From JAWKTV01 sp041398905 (lineage in GTDB: Bacteria > Planctomycetota > Planctomycetia > Planctomycetales > Planctomycetaceae), in contig JAWKTV010000007.1 in assembly GCA_041398905.1 (NCBI GenBank), positions 62,001 to 126,000 on the forward strand: DNA of 64,000 nt, given 5' to 3'. Shown piece after piece: positions 51,749 to 61,147 of this stretch. The translations under genes and the position numbers were made by a program. The notes under the pieces are model-generated. The model had not been told where the DNA came from, searched no databases, and saw only the letters and a program-made list of their open reading frames with translations. Position 1 is the stretch's first letter. Every line of letters starts with the position of its first letter.

Positions 51749-53212
51749 TCACCGCTCGGTGTCGAAGTAATCGCGAACGACCGCCTTGTGACGGGGCCGC
51801 AGCGTGCGCTTCCACGACTCGCGACCGGTTGTCGGCTCATCCGCGCGAACGGCCGCACGTGGCGCCGAGTCCGCCGGATTGACCTCGGGCGCGGACAGCT
51901 TCACCCCGACGACTTCGTCCTTCGGGTCTTCCAGAAAGCCCGGCGGCAGCACGGCCTCCTTGAACTGCACCCCCTGCTCGTTCGCTTCTTGACCCCACGT
52001 CAGCTCCGCATCGCCACGACCGCGGTTCACCCCTCCGCGACCCGGTTTGGGTTCACCCTGGCAGTTCGCGCACGTGCCTTGACCTTCTTTGCACTCGCCA
52101 CCGCATGTGGAGCACTGCCCCGGCTGCTTCCCCTCACCGCTGCATTGTCCCTGGCAAGTTCCCTGGCCGCACTTTTGGCAGTTCCCCGCGCCGGCTCGCT
52201 CGCGAAGCTCCTCGAGCGCCTGCTGCTCCTGATCGAGAAACTCCTTCAGTTCGTCCAGCAACTGCTCTCTCTCGGCGGCGTCGGTCGGGAGCTGCGGCCG
52301 CTGTGTGCCGTTTTTGGTGAGCCGCTGCAACATGTCCTGCAACTGCTGGGAAGAACCGGCTGAGCCGCTTGACTCGCTCGCTGCCTGCTCCTGCTTCTTG
52401 ATGAGCGTTTCCAGCAGCTCTTCCTCCAGCTCCTCCAGTTGCTCGTCGCTGAGCGGCAGTCCCTCCCCCTTGGCGGCGGCCAACAGCAGGCTCGCGGCCG
52501 ACGAGAGCTTCTCGGCATCGAGTTGAGCCTTCATCAGTTCGGTCCGCATCCGTTGCTCCAGCGCGTCGACGGTTTCCCACTTCTCGTGGGTCAACGGACT
52601 GCGGTGCGTCTCTTCCACGATCTTCGCGATCTCTTCGGCCAACTCTTCCTCCTCCTTCTCTTCGAGGAGTTCGGCCTCCTTGAGGGCGTCGAGCAGCTGT
52701 TCCAGCCGCTGCGCGGCCTGTTGTCCGGCGGTCAATGGCGGTTCAACCCCCGTCGCCTCAATGTGCCGCAGCGGCACGACGCACATCGCCAGTGCGAACA
52801 ACGCAGGTAGTCCAACGCAACTCAAGAACCGTTTCGGACGCAGCCGCGGCATCGACTCCTGCCACCGACGTTCCAGGCTAGGCAAGTGCCGCTCCCAATC
52901 CTGGTCCGGCACTTCGGTCAGTGACATCAGCAGACCGCCAACTCCCAGAGACCGGTCCAGCAGCGCCACCGATTCGTCACGAGTGAACCGGCCGCGCTGC
53001 GACAGCCACCAGGCGATCGCCGCCACCGGTATCGCCGCCACGGCGAGCCACAACACATTTGGCCAAAGCTGCGGCGCCATGCGGCTCACCAGCAGCACGA
53101 TCATCCCGAAGACGATCAGGAAGCCCGCGAACCATTCCCCGGCTCGCTGCAGGAACTGACCGACGTGCAATCGACCGAGATGCTTGCGAATCCAGCGATC
53201 ACGTTGAGTCAT
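51749..53212 (-). CDS. three-helix membrane protein with nine-cysteine cluster
   Basis: A 487-residue protein. Hydrophobic helices lie at about 29-43, 52-70 and 131-147. Residues 160-340 are strongly acidic and helical (LLEEKEEEELAEEIAKIVEE, LEELEEELLETLIKKQEQAA), a likely coiled coil. Residues 345-384 hold nine cysteines with the spacing C-x2-C-x4-C-x3-C-x9-C-x2-C-x3-C-x6-C-x2-C in a Gly/Gln-rich context (CQKCGQGTCQGQCSGEG). The tail is basic. The spacing could hold two or more zinc ions or Fe-S clusters, or a set of disulfides. I know no named family for the combination. Confidence 0.75.
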   Translation of the reverse strand: MTQRDRWIRKHLGRLHVGQFLQRAGEWFAGFLIVFGMIVLLVSRMAPQLWPNVLWLAVAAIPVAAIAWWLSQRGRFTRDESVALLDRSLGVGGLLMSLTEVPDQDWERHLPSLERRWQESMPRLRPKRFLSCVGLPALFALAMCVVPLRHIEATGVEPPLTAGQQAAQRLEQLLDALKEAELLEEKEEEELAEEIAKIVEETHRSPLTHEKWETVDALEQRMRTELMKAQLDAEKLSSAASLLLAAAKGEGLPLSDEQLEELEEELLETLIKKQEQAASESSGSAGSSQQLQDMLQRLTKNGTQRPQLPTDAAEREQLLDELKEFLDQEQQALEELRERAGAGNCQKCGQGTCQGQCSGEGKQPGQCSTCGGECKEGQGTCANCQGEPKPGRGGVNRGRGDAELTWGQEANEQGVQFKEAVLPPGFLEDPKDEVVGVKLSAPEVNPADSAPRAAVRADEPTTGRESWKRTLRPRHKAVVRDYFDTER

Positions 53213-53494
53213 GGGAGGACTTCCTGGAAGTACGAACGCCTGCCGGCTGTGGGGCTCTTCGCGGACGCGGTCCGCCGGTCACCATTTGACCGGTGTGTCA
53301 CAACGTCCCCGAAAGGCCGATTATCGCTCCGTGAATTCTACCGTCGGGAAGATCGCAAGGTAACCACAAACTGGCGAGTTGCCGCTGAGCAGGTTGTGCT
53401 CAGTCGGGGAGTTGCGGAGCAGGCGTCGGTTCCGGTACCGTCACCGGAGCGTTGAGTGCCACCGATCCGTCCGTCTCAAATCTTCTGGTCAATC

Positions 53495-54440
53495 ATGCAG
53501 CCGATTTCACCGCCGGGTCTTCTTTGTGCTTCTGGGGTTGTACCTGCTGGCGACAGCCGCCCGCGCGAATGCGGCCGAGCCGATTCGTGTTCTGATTGTG
53601 GATGGACAGAACAATCACGACTGGGCACGGACGACGCCGTACATCCAGAGTTTCCTGAATGAGACAGGTCGCTTCGATGTTTCGGTGGTGACGACGCCGG
53701 AACGGGGAGCGGATGCGGCTGCGTGGGCAGGGTTTCGCCCGCAGTTCAATCGCTACGACGTGGTGCTGAGCAACTATAACGGCGAAACCTGGCCGCAACC
53801 CGTCCGCGAGTCCTTCGAGGAGTTCATGCGGGCCGGAGGCGGGATGGTCAACGTGCACGCGGCCAACAATCCGTTCCCCGACTGGGATGCCTTCAACCAG
53901 ATGATCGGCCTCGCCTGGCGCCCCGCCGCTTTCGGTGATCGGCTGGTTCTGAACGACCAGGGAGACGAAGTCCGCACCGTCAAGGGCGAAGGCCCGGGCG
54001 CTGGGCACGGTCCGCAGCATGCGTATGAGGTCGTCGTTCGAGACGCCGAACACCCAGTGATGCAAGGCTTCCCCCGCGCCTGGCTGCATCCGGCCGACGA
54101 ACTGTACCATGGGCAGCGCGGACCGGCGTCCGGCATGCACATCCTCGCCACCGCCTATTCGGCCCCCGATCAGAAGGGAACCAGCTTCCACGAGCCGATG
54201 GTGTGGTGGATCCAGCATGGCGAAGGACGGGTGTTCACGACGCTCCTGGGGCACGTTGGCCGCAATCAGTCGCCCGAAACATGGCCCATGCGGGATCGGG
54301 CCTTCCAGGCGCTGGTCTGTCGTGGCTGCGAGTGGGCCGCGACTGGTCAGGTGACGCTCCCGTTGCCCGAGGCGATGCCGACATCCGAGGCGACCTCGCT
54401 GGCTCCGCCGCCGCCGAGTGATCTGTATCGTCGTTTCTGA
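53495..54440 (+). CDS. ThuA-like domain protein (probable frameshift in signal peptide)
   Basis: The mature protein reads RVLIVDGQNNHDWARTTPYI, then FEEFMRAGGGMVNVHAANNP and WWIQHGEGRVFTTLLGHVGR, the ThuA/trehalose-utilisation fold with its conserved His positions. The frame that encodes it has no good start codon before the signal segment. ATG 53495 is out of frame by one base; removing one base near 53512 (CACCGCCGGG) gives MQPIS-RRRVFFVLLGLYLL, a normal signal peptide. The start is therefore placed at 53495 with one assumed error. ThuA-like proteins act in sugar metabolism, often beside Gfo/Idh enzymes, and one lies 1.6 kb downstream. Confidence 0.8.
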
Positions 54441-54511
54441 GTTCCGCAGGTGACCGCAGGCACGTCGCTGCGATGGTTCCACCGTTCTGCCAGCGGCGTC
54501 GATCAACTCTC

Positions 54512-54838
54512 ATGCCGCAACCGAGCCTTCCCGTCAATCGCACGCTGGTGGGTGTGCTGGCCGTCGTGCTGACCTTGGCGGGCGTCGCCGTTGGACTGTA
54601 CGACTCGCTGGACAACATGTGGTGCGGCGGGCTCCTTCGCACGGGGGTGTTGCTGGCTGCCCTGTGGATCGCGTTGCCGACGCGTCACCGACCGGCGGCT
54701 TGGGCGAACATTTCCCCGTGGACCGCCGTCGGCGCCGTCATCCTGCTGGTGATTTTCGTGCGTCAACCGCGTGCGTTCATCATCGTGGTCGCGATCCTTG
54801 TGGCGGGAGCGATCTTCGTCCGCCCCCGACGACGCTGA
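54512..54838 (+). CDS. small membrane protein, unknown function
   Basis: The 108-residue protein starts at ATG 54512. Four hydrophobic segments are visible: LVGVLAVVLTLAGVAVGLYD, GLLRTGVLLAALWIAL, WTAVGAVILLVIFV and FIIVVAILVAGAIFV. It ends in a basic RPRRR. It lies 71 bases after the ThuA-like gene and 81 bases before the SUMF1-like gene on the same strand. No family is recognised. Confidence 0.7.
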   Translation: MPQPSLPVNRTLVGVLAVVLTLAGVAVGLYDSLDNMWCGGLLRTGVLLAALWIALPTRHRPAAWANISPWTAVGAVILLVIFVRQPRAFIIVVAILVAGAIFVRPRRR

Positions 54839-54919
54839 CCAGCCGATTGCCCACATCGACCGCCCCCGCTAGCATGGATCGGTCGGCTTTGATTTCTCAG
54901 TTTCTGGCAGGTGTTGAGT

Positions 54920-55966
54920 ATGTCGTTGCAGTCGCTGGGTGTTGGTTGCTGGCTGCGTCTCACCGTTGCGGTGGTGGTCGCCCAGTCGGCTGTGCCGTCC
55001 CCGGGACTGCGGGCCAACGAGCCTCAAACGATGCAGCCCTACACGATCGAGATTCCGAACTCGGAAGCGAAGATCAGGATGCTGCCGATTCCGGGCGGGA
55101 CGTTCACAATGGGCAGCCCCGCAACGGAACCGAATCGCAACGCTGACGAGGGGCCGCTCCACGAAGTGAAGATCGAACCGTTCTACATGAGCGAGTGCGA
55201 GATCACCTGGAATGCGTACGACACCTGGGGAGAAGGAACTGACAAGCTGCTGCGTGAAGCCCTCGGCCTGCCTTCGACCGAGCAGGACGCCATCGCTGAC
55301 GCCGTCACCAAACCGACCGAACCCTACACCGACATGTCCTTCGGCATGGGCCGGGGCGAAATGCCGGCGATCTGCATGACGCAGCATGCCGCCCGCAAGT
55401 TCTGCGAGTGGCTGACCGCCCGGACGGGTGAGTACCACCGGCTGCCTACCGAAGCCGAGTGGGAATACGCCTGCCGCGCCGGAACGACCACGGCCTATTC
55501 GTTCGGTGACGACCCCGCACAGTTGGGCGAATACGCATGGTACGACGCCAACAGCGACGGCACGTACCACGAAGTGGGCCAGAAGCTGCCCAATCCGTGG
55601 GGCCTGAAGGACATGCATGGCAACGTCGCCGAATGGGTGCTCGACCAGTATGTGCCGGAGATATACGCGTCGCGGACCGATGGAGTGGCGGTGGAACCAC
55701 TGGCCATACCGACGACGCTGTACCCGCGCGTGGTCCGTGGCGGCGGGTGGGACGACCCGGCCTCCATGTGCCGCAGCGCCGTCCGTGAAGGCTCCAGCGA
55801 CGATTGGAAGATTCAAGACCCGCAACTGCCCAAGAGCATCTGGTATCACACTGACGCGCTGGGCGTCGGCTTCCGCGTCGTTCGACCATTGCGGAGGCCA
55901 ACTGCGGAAGAACGGGCCGCCAAGTGGGACAAGACCGAGCCGGAACAGCTTGACCCGATCGAATAG
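54920..55966 (+). CDS. exported SUMF1/FGE-fold protein
   Basis: A 348-residue exported protein. ATG 54920 is preferred over GTG 54911. After the signal peptide the SUMF1 (formylglycine-generating enzyme) fold is clear: LPIPGGTFTMGSPATEPNRN, EVKIEPFYMSECEITWNAYD, RLPTEAEWEYACRAGTTTAY, NPWGLKDMHGNVAEWVLDQY and VVRGGGWDDPASMCRSAVRE, ending GVGFRVVRP. The active enzyme needs a Cys pair in the last segment; only one Cys (SMCRSAVRE) is seen, so catalysis of sulfatase maturation is doubtful. It precedes a Gfo/Idh gene by 112 bases on the same strand. Confidence 0.85.
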   Translation: MSLQSLGVGCWLRLTVAVVVAQSAVPSPGLRANEPQTMQPYTIEIPNSEAKIRMLPIPGGTFTMGSPATEPNRNADEGPLHEVKIEPFYMSECEITWNAYDTWGEGTDKLLREALGLPSTEQDAIADAVTKPTEPYTDMSFGMGRGEMPAICMTQHAARKFCEWLTARTGEYHRLPTEAEWEYACRAGTTTAYSFGDDPAQLGEYAWYDANSDGTYHEVGQKLPNPWGLKDMHGNVAEWVLDQYVPEIYASRTDGVAVEPLAIPTTLYPRVVRGGGWDDPASMCRSAVREGSSDDWKIQDPQLPKSIWYHTDALGVGFRVVRPLRRPTAEERAAKWDKTEPEQLDPIE

Positions 55967-56078
55967 TGAGTGTTCAGACCATCCCCCGCGTCCGCGCGAC
56001 CGGTCCTGAGACAGATTCTCCGCCGATCGCACCGACGCTCCCTTGCCGCATCGTAACCCACCAACAGGAGCACCAGTG

Positions 56079-57438
56079 ATGTCCACGAACCGACGCGACT
56101 TTCTCCAGAAGACCTCCACCGCCGCCGCTGCCGGTACGCTGCTGAGCGCGATTGGCGCGCGGGCCTACGCCGCGGAAGACACGACGATTCAGGTCGCGCT
56201 GATTGGCTGTGGCGGCCGCGGCACCGGGGCGGCCAGCAATGCACTCTCGGTTCCCAACGGCAACACCAAGCTCGTTGCGATGGCCGACGTCTTCCCGGAC
56301 CACATCGAGTACAAGTACCGCGACCTCGCCAAGAGTCACGGTGATTCAGGACAACTCGACGTGCCGGCCGAACGCCGCTTTGTCGGGTTCGAGGCCTACA
56401 AGCAGGCGATGGACGTGCTGCGCCCGGGGGACATCGTCATCATCGCGACCCCCCGCGTTTCGCTGGGTGATGTACAAGTACGCGATCGAGAAGGGGCTGA
56501 ACGTCTTCATGGAGAAGCCGGTCACCGTCGACGCCCCAACCTCCGTGCGGATGCTGGAGATGAACAAGGCGGCGATCGCCAAGAACCTGAAGGTCGGCGT
56601 CGGGCTGATGTGCCGCCACTGCGACGCCCGCAAGGAACTGTTCGACCGTATCCAGAACGGCGAAATCGGCGAGGTCAACATGCTGCGGGCCTATCGCATG
56701 GCCGGCCCAACCGCCTCCGCAGCCAGTGGCAAGAACACCACCCAGCTCAGCGATCTGATGTACCAGATCACGCGGTTCCACTCATTCCTGTGGCTCAGCG
56801 GCGGAGCGGTCAGCGACTTCCTGATCCACAACATCGACGAAGCCTGCTGGATGAAGAACGACTGGCCGGTCAAGGTGCAGGCGGTCGGCGGTCGGCATTA
56901 TCGCGGCGACATGATCGACCAGAACTTCGATCATTACTCGATGGAGTACACCTTCGCCGACGGGGCGAAGCTGCTGGTCGATGGCCGTACGATGCCCGGC
57001 TGTTACAACGAGTTCGCCACCTACGCGCATGGCTCGAAGGGGCTGGCGGTCGTCTCAACCGCTTCGCACACCCCGGCCAAGAGCCGCATTTACACCGGCC
57101 AGGCGGAGGACAACGGCAAGCTGGCATGGGCCTACCCGCAGCCGGAGGCCAACCCTTACCAGCTCGAGTGGAACGACCTCATCGCCGCGATCAGGAACGA
57201 TACTCCCTACAACGAGGTCGAACGCGGCGTGATGGCGAGCGCGGTAACTTCGATGGGTCGGCATGCGGCCCACACCGGCCAGGAGATCACTCTGGAGAAG
57301 TTCCTGCAGCACGATCACGAGTTCGCCCCGGGCATCGAAAGCCTGACGCTCGATAGCGAGTCTCCGCTGCCAGCCAGGGAAGACGGGACTTACCCGATTC
57401 CCATGCCCGGGCTGATCAAGCAGCGTGAGTACACGTAG
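56079..57438 (+). CDS. Gfo/Idh/MocA family oxidoreductase, exported (one frameshift)
   Basis: ATG 56079 has AGGAG about ten bases upstream and starts a twin-arginine signal (NRRDFLQKTSTAAAAGTLLS). The Rossmann loop is LIGCGGRGTG (residues 41-50). Near 56450, in a run of C residues, the frame shifts by one. The rest of the protein continues in the next frame: MYKYAIEKGLNVFMEKPVTV with the EKP motif, GAVSDFLIHNIDEACWMKND and SMEYTFADGAKLLVDGRTMP. It runs to 57438. The ORF that stays open in the first frame after the shift is spurious. A homopolymer error is likely. A 14-bp hairpin follows eight bases after the stop. Confidence 0.9.
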
Positions 57439-57446
57439 TTGATCCA

Positions 57447-57486
57447 CCGCGAACGCGACGACCACACCTGGGCGTCGCGTTCGCGG
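57447..57486 (+). terminator. hairpin after the Gfo/Idh gene
   Basis: A perfect 14-bp stem (CCGCGAACGCGACG / CGTCGCGTTCGCGG) with a 12-base loop, eight bases past the stop at 57438. There is no long U-tract, so it may also stabilise the 3' end of the mRNA. Confidence 0.65.
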
Positions 57487-57648
57487 AGCTTTCGTGCAAA
57501 CGACGAACAGCCCGTTGAAACACTGTGTGATTGGCATCCTGCCGATGTCCTCCCGGCAGAGAATCGCATGGTGTCGAGGGTTCCGCGACGGACTGGCGGT
57601 CCGTCGTACGAGTTCTTCAACGGGACACCGAGGCCCCGCGTCTCGCCG

Positions 57649-57674
57649 AACAGCCGCGCATGCGCGCGGCTGTT
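57649..57674. terminator. second hairpin between the Gfo/Idh gene and the kinase gene
   Basis: A 10-bp stem (AACAGCCGCG / CGCGGCTGTT) with loop CATGCG, 48 bases past the kinase stop on the - strand. It lies between convergent genes and could serve either. Confidence 0.55.
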
Positions 57675-57721
57675 GACCTCTCGCCGGCGGAGAGTCGCCG
57701 TTGGTGGCGATCACACCCGCG

Positions 57722-59926
57722 TTACTCGGCGAGCGTCGGCTCAGCGACGATCACGAACCAGCCGGTTTGCTCCTGCCGCACCGCCACCGGGGCGATCGCG
57801 GCGATACGGCGGGTTTCGAGCACTGGATCGTAGAAGTCCTGGTCGATCTCCGGCATCGAACGATGCCCCGCTTCCCGGCCGCGAATCCCGAGCAGGGTCT
57901 TGCACACACCCTCCTCGACGAGCGGCACCTTCTTCGAGCTGACCCACTCTTCGCGAAACTGCGGATGCTGCACCACCGTGCCGCACAGGTTCTGCCAGTC
58001 GTTGCGAACGTCAACCAGTACCGCCTGGCGCTCGACTTCGCCACCGACGTCGATGTCCAACAGCCGAATGTCGCCCAGCTTGACGGTCATGACCAGCACG
58101 CCGACGATCGGTCCACCCTCACGTCGGTGCACCGGCACCGAATACGCGAACTTTCGACACTGGTCGGAACTGCTCCAGAATACGGTCGACAGCGGGGCGG
58201 CTGGTGGGGGCTTGAGACGTTCCCTCCGCGAACTCCTCCTCGCCGCCGTGGAAGTACGACTTATGGGCGAAGTTGCGGAAGTCCTCCAGGTCGAGTCGAC
58301 CCTCCGGGAAACGGCCGACCTGATCGCCAGTCGCCGAGAGAACGAACCAGCTTGACGCCTTCAGTTCGAGATGCCTTGTATACTGTTTGCTCAGCCACTC
58401 CTGCAGTTCATCCGACGCGGCCGTTCGCTGCTCGATCGTCACTTCGGTATTCGGAGTCCCGTCCGGCTCGGGGGTCAGTGTCTCGATCCAACTGGCGAGT
58501 TGCGGATCGCCGGCGGCCGCTTCAAGCTGATCGAAGCAGGTGTCGATGTCCTGCTCGACCTGCGTTGCGGCGAACCGGGCGAGGGCGGCCAGCCCGTTTT
58601 CCCGCGCGATCTCGACGCCTCCCGTTCCGCTTCGACTTCCTTGAGGTTCTGCCGCGAGGAGACGGCGAGCAGCGTCGTCGCCACGACCACCGACAACAAC
58701 CCGAAAAAGATGCCCATCGCCGCCGCGCGATGCCGCCGCATCATCCGCCCCGCCCACTCGGCCCAGCGTTCCCGACGAAGCGAGATCGGTTCGTCGTCCA
58801 TCCAGGCCTGCAGGTCGTCGGCCATCGCGCCGGCGTTCTGGTACCGGTCATCCCGATTCGCTGCCATCGCCTTGAGAGTGATCTCCGCCAACGACCGCGA
58901 GATGTGAGAGTTCACTTCTCGCGGGTGCGGGAAGTCGCCGCGCCTGATCTTGTCGATGAGCTGTGGACGCGACGTGGCGCGGAAGGCGTCGCGGCCGGTC
59001 AAGACTTTATACAGCGTCGCTCCCAGACTGTAGACATCGCTCGTGGCGTCCAGCATTGTCGCGCTGCCGTCGACCCGTTCGGGAGGCATGTAGGGAACGG
59101 TGCCCCCCGCCGGGCTGTCGGTGTTCTCTTCGATGCTGCTCGCCGCCGGCACCGGGCCTTCCGTCGCCAGTGTGTGCGGGTTGACGACGACCGCCTCGCC
59201 CCAATCGAGCACGAACGTCTCGCCGAACTTACCGACCATAATGTTCATCGGCTTGATATCGCAGTGCAGCACGCGGCGGGTGTGCGCGTAATGCACTGTG
59301 CGGCAGGCGGAGACCAGATGCCGCAGCAGCTTTCGCAGACCGGAAGATTTCCGCCCGGCGGAGTGATACTCCCGCAACTCGTCCTCCAGGCTCTCACCCC
59401 GGATGAACCGCATCGCATACAGCGGCTGGCCATCCGGCGAATTCCCCAGCCCATACACCGGCACGATACCCGGATGTTCGAGTTGCCCGGTGAGCTGCGC
59501 TTCCCGCAGGAACCGGCCTTTGCGATCGGGAAACTTCTCACAGATCGCCTTCAGCGTTTTGATCGCAACTTCCCGCTGCAGCGCCGAGTCGTGCGCCAGA
59601 TACACCTCACCCAGTCCGCCTGACGCATGCTGACGCAGAACCGAGTACGTCGATTGCAGCGACAGCTTGCCGCTGAGCTTCGGCACCTCCGGCTCTGAGT
59701 CGCGCTCCGAACTCGATTCGTGGCTGGAGTCCATCTCTCCCGTCGCTCCGAATTTCCCCTCCATCTTGAGGAGCGCATTGATCCGCCGTTGCAATTCCGA
59801 CATCAGCTCCGGGCAATCCTGACACAGCTCCTCGGCCGGCAGGTTCTGACCTTGCTCGTAGATTTCTTCCCACAGAAGCAGCAGTTCTTCGAGCCGCCCC
59901 TCGGTGTTGGATGCAATCGAACTCAT
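57722..59926 (-). CDS. membrane Ser/Thr protein kinase (two frameshifts)
   Basis: The kinase domain occupies about residues 93-380. Gly loop ASGGLGEV, catalytic Lys123 (VAIKTL), HCD at 221-223 in place of HRD, DWG at 241-243 in place of DFG, and APE-like PPERVDG. A transmembrane helix follows (about 401-422). The exported part contains a region with DLEDFRNFAHKSYFHGGEEE and a cache-like fold (VGVLVMTVKLGDIRLLDIDV, EQTGWFVIVAEPTLAE). The frame shifts near 58620 and near 58133. The N-terminal helical segment precedes the kinase. ATG 59935 is an alternative start. The sigma factor gene lies about 230 bases upstream on the same strand. Confidence 0.83.
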
Positions 59927-60156
59927 AACGTTCATTCGTACCGGAAAGTTGGAATCCATTCTTGGCGAACTCGCCGACAGACTTCGCTGACCCGGCGAAT
60001 TCCATGCCAAGGACTCATCCGGTCAAGCGCGGACGCGCGAATCGAACATGCCGCATACCGTCCAATGTCAATCGACCATGAATCGCGGCCGATGCCGGTT
60101 CACGGTCAACTCGCTCGCCGGCCAACGAGCGCGTACCAACCCGCGCGACTTGCCTT

Positions 60157-60783
60157 TCACCGCATCAGCAAACTGACGGGCGATGACGGTGAACCGCGGA
60201 GTTGCTCGAACAACGTCAGCCGCGCACGTTGCCAATACCGCTTGATCGTCCGCACATCCACCTTCATCGTTTCCGCAGCTTCCTGCTGCGACAGTCCGTT
60301 GTACAGCAGCAGGTCCACCACTTCCCGTTCGTTGTCGGGCAACTCCTGCACCAGCCGGTGGAACTCCGTCCATTCCGCGACTTTGCGAGGATCGTTGGTC
60401 TGCTCTGCGGGGGTGTATTCGGCCTGCGGCGATTCTTCGTCACCGGAGGCGGCATCGAGCGACAACGTCACCTTGCCCGAGTAGCGACGAGCGAGGTCGA
60501 TCAGCTCGCGACGAATCTGCAGAGCGGCCAGACGGAAGAAGTGCCGCGAGTCTTCGGGCGTCGCATCCTCCAGCGCCCGACTCAGACGAATCAAGGCGTT
60601 CTGCAGGACATCGTCCGTCTGTTCAAAGCGGCGGACCTGCGCAAACCCCGCCAACATCTTCCGCGTGAGGTGCTGCAGACGAATGGCCGCATGCTCCAGC
60701 AAATCATTGACGGCCGAACGTTCACCGTTCAGCAGTCGGGCCAGGTGGCCATCGACGATTTCCGTTTGCGATTGGTGGCTCAT
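60157..60783 (-). CDS. ECF-type RNA polymerase sigma factor
   Basis: A 208-residue sigma-70 family protein starting at ATG 60783. Region 2 (RRFEQTDDVLQNALIRLSRA) binds the -10 element and core polymerase. Region 4 is the helix-turn-helix LPDNEREVVDLLLYNGLSQQ, then EAAETMKVDVRTIKRYW. The linker is acidic. In planctomycetes such sigma factors are commonly paired with Ser/Thr kinases that may control them, and the kinase gene here is next, on the same strand. No anti-sigma factor with a zinc motif is adjacent. Confidence 0.9.
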   Translation of the reverse strand: MSHQSQTEIVDGHLARLLNGERSAVNDLLEHAAIRLQHLTRKMLAGFAQVRRFEQTDDVLQNALIRLSRALEDATPEDSRHFFRLAALQIRRELIDLARRYSGKVTLSLDAASGDEESPQAEYTPAEQTNDPRKVAEWTEFHRLVQELPDNEREVVDLLLYNGLSQQEAAETMKVDVRTIKRYWQRARLTLFEQLRGSPSSPVSLLMR

Positions 60784-60931
60784 CGGCAGAATCCTAACAG
60801 AGTTGGCCCGTATATCGTTGGACGAGCCGCTTCGTCCGTCAACCCGACAACGTCCCGCGCACGAATCTCCTTCCAGCAATATCGCGAATTGCACGAAGAT
60901 TCCATCTTCTTGTGTCCCCCGAAGCACAGTT

Positions 60932-60969
60932 CCCGGACAAAAATCGAGCGAACTCGCGGAATGTCCGGG
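60932..60969. promoter_or_regulatory. nested hairpin in the sigma factor / GH88 divergent region
   Basis: CCCGGACA and TGTCCGGG form an 8-bp outer stem around an inner CGAG-CGAA-CTCG stem with a tetraloop. It lies in the 364-base gap between the divergent sigma factor and GH88-type genes. The rest of 60784-61147 shows nothing else recognisable. It might be a leader structure for either gene or an operator; this is an inference from symmetry. Confidence 0.35.
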
Positions 60970-61147
60970 TTATTTCCGCAGCCAACCATCCGCAAACCGT
61001 TTACTCCTTCCAGCTTGCCCAGAAGCTACAATGCGAATCGCGGGTCAGGGGGGTGATCGTGGACGGTTCCTACGACACCATCGCGACCGATTCCCCGGAT
61101 CAGCTTTGTCTCGATTCACCCCCCCCTCCCATCAAGTCAGGACTTCG

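Noticed and set aside
56043..57356. 437-residue ORF that stays open after the Gfo/Idh frameshift
   Set aside because: After about 56450 its translation is Arg/Gly-rich and without motifs, while the next frame gives the EKP motif and the C-terminal domain.
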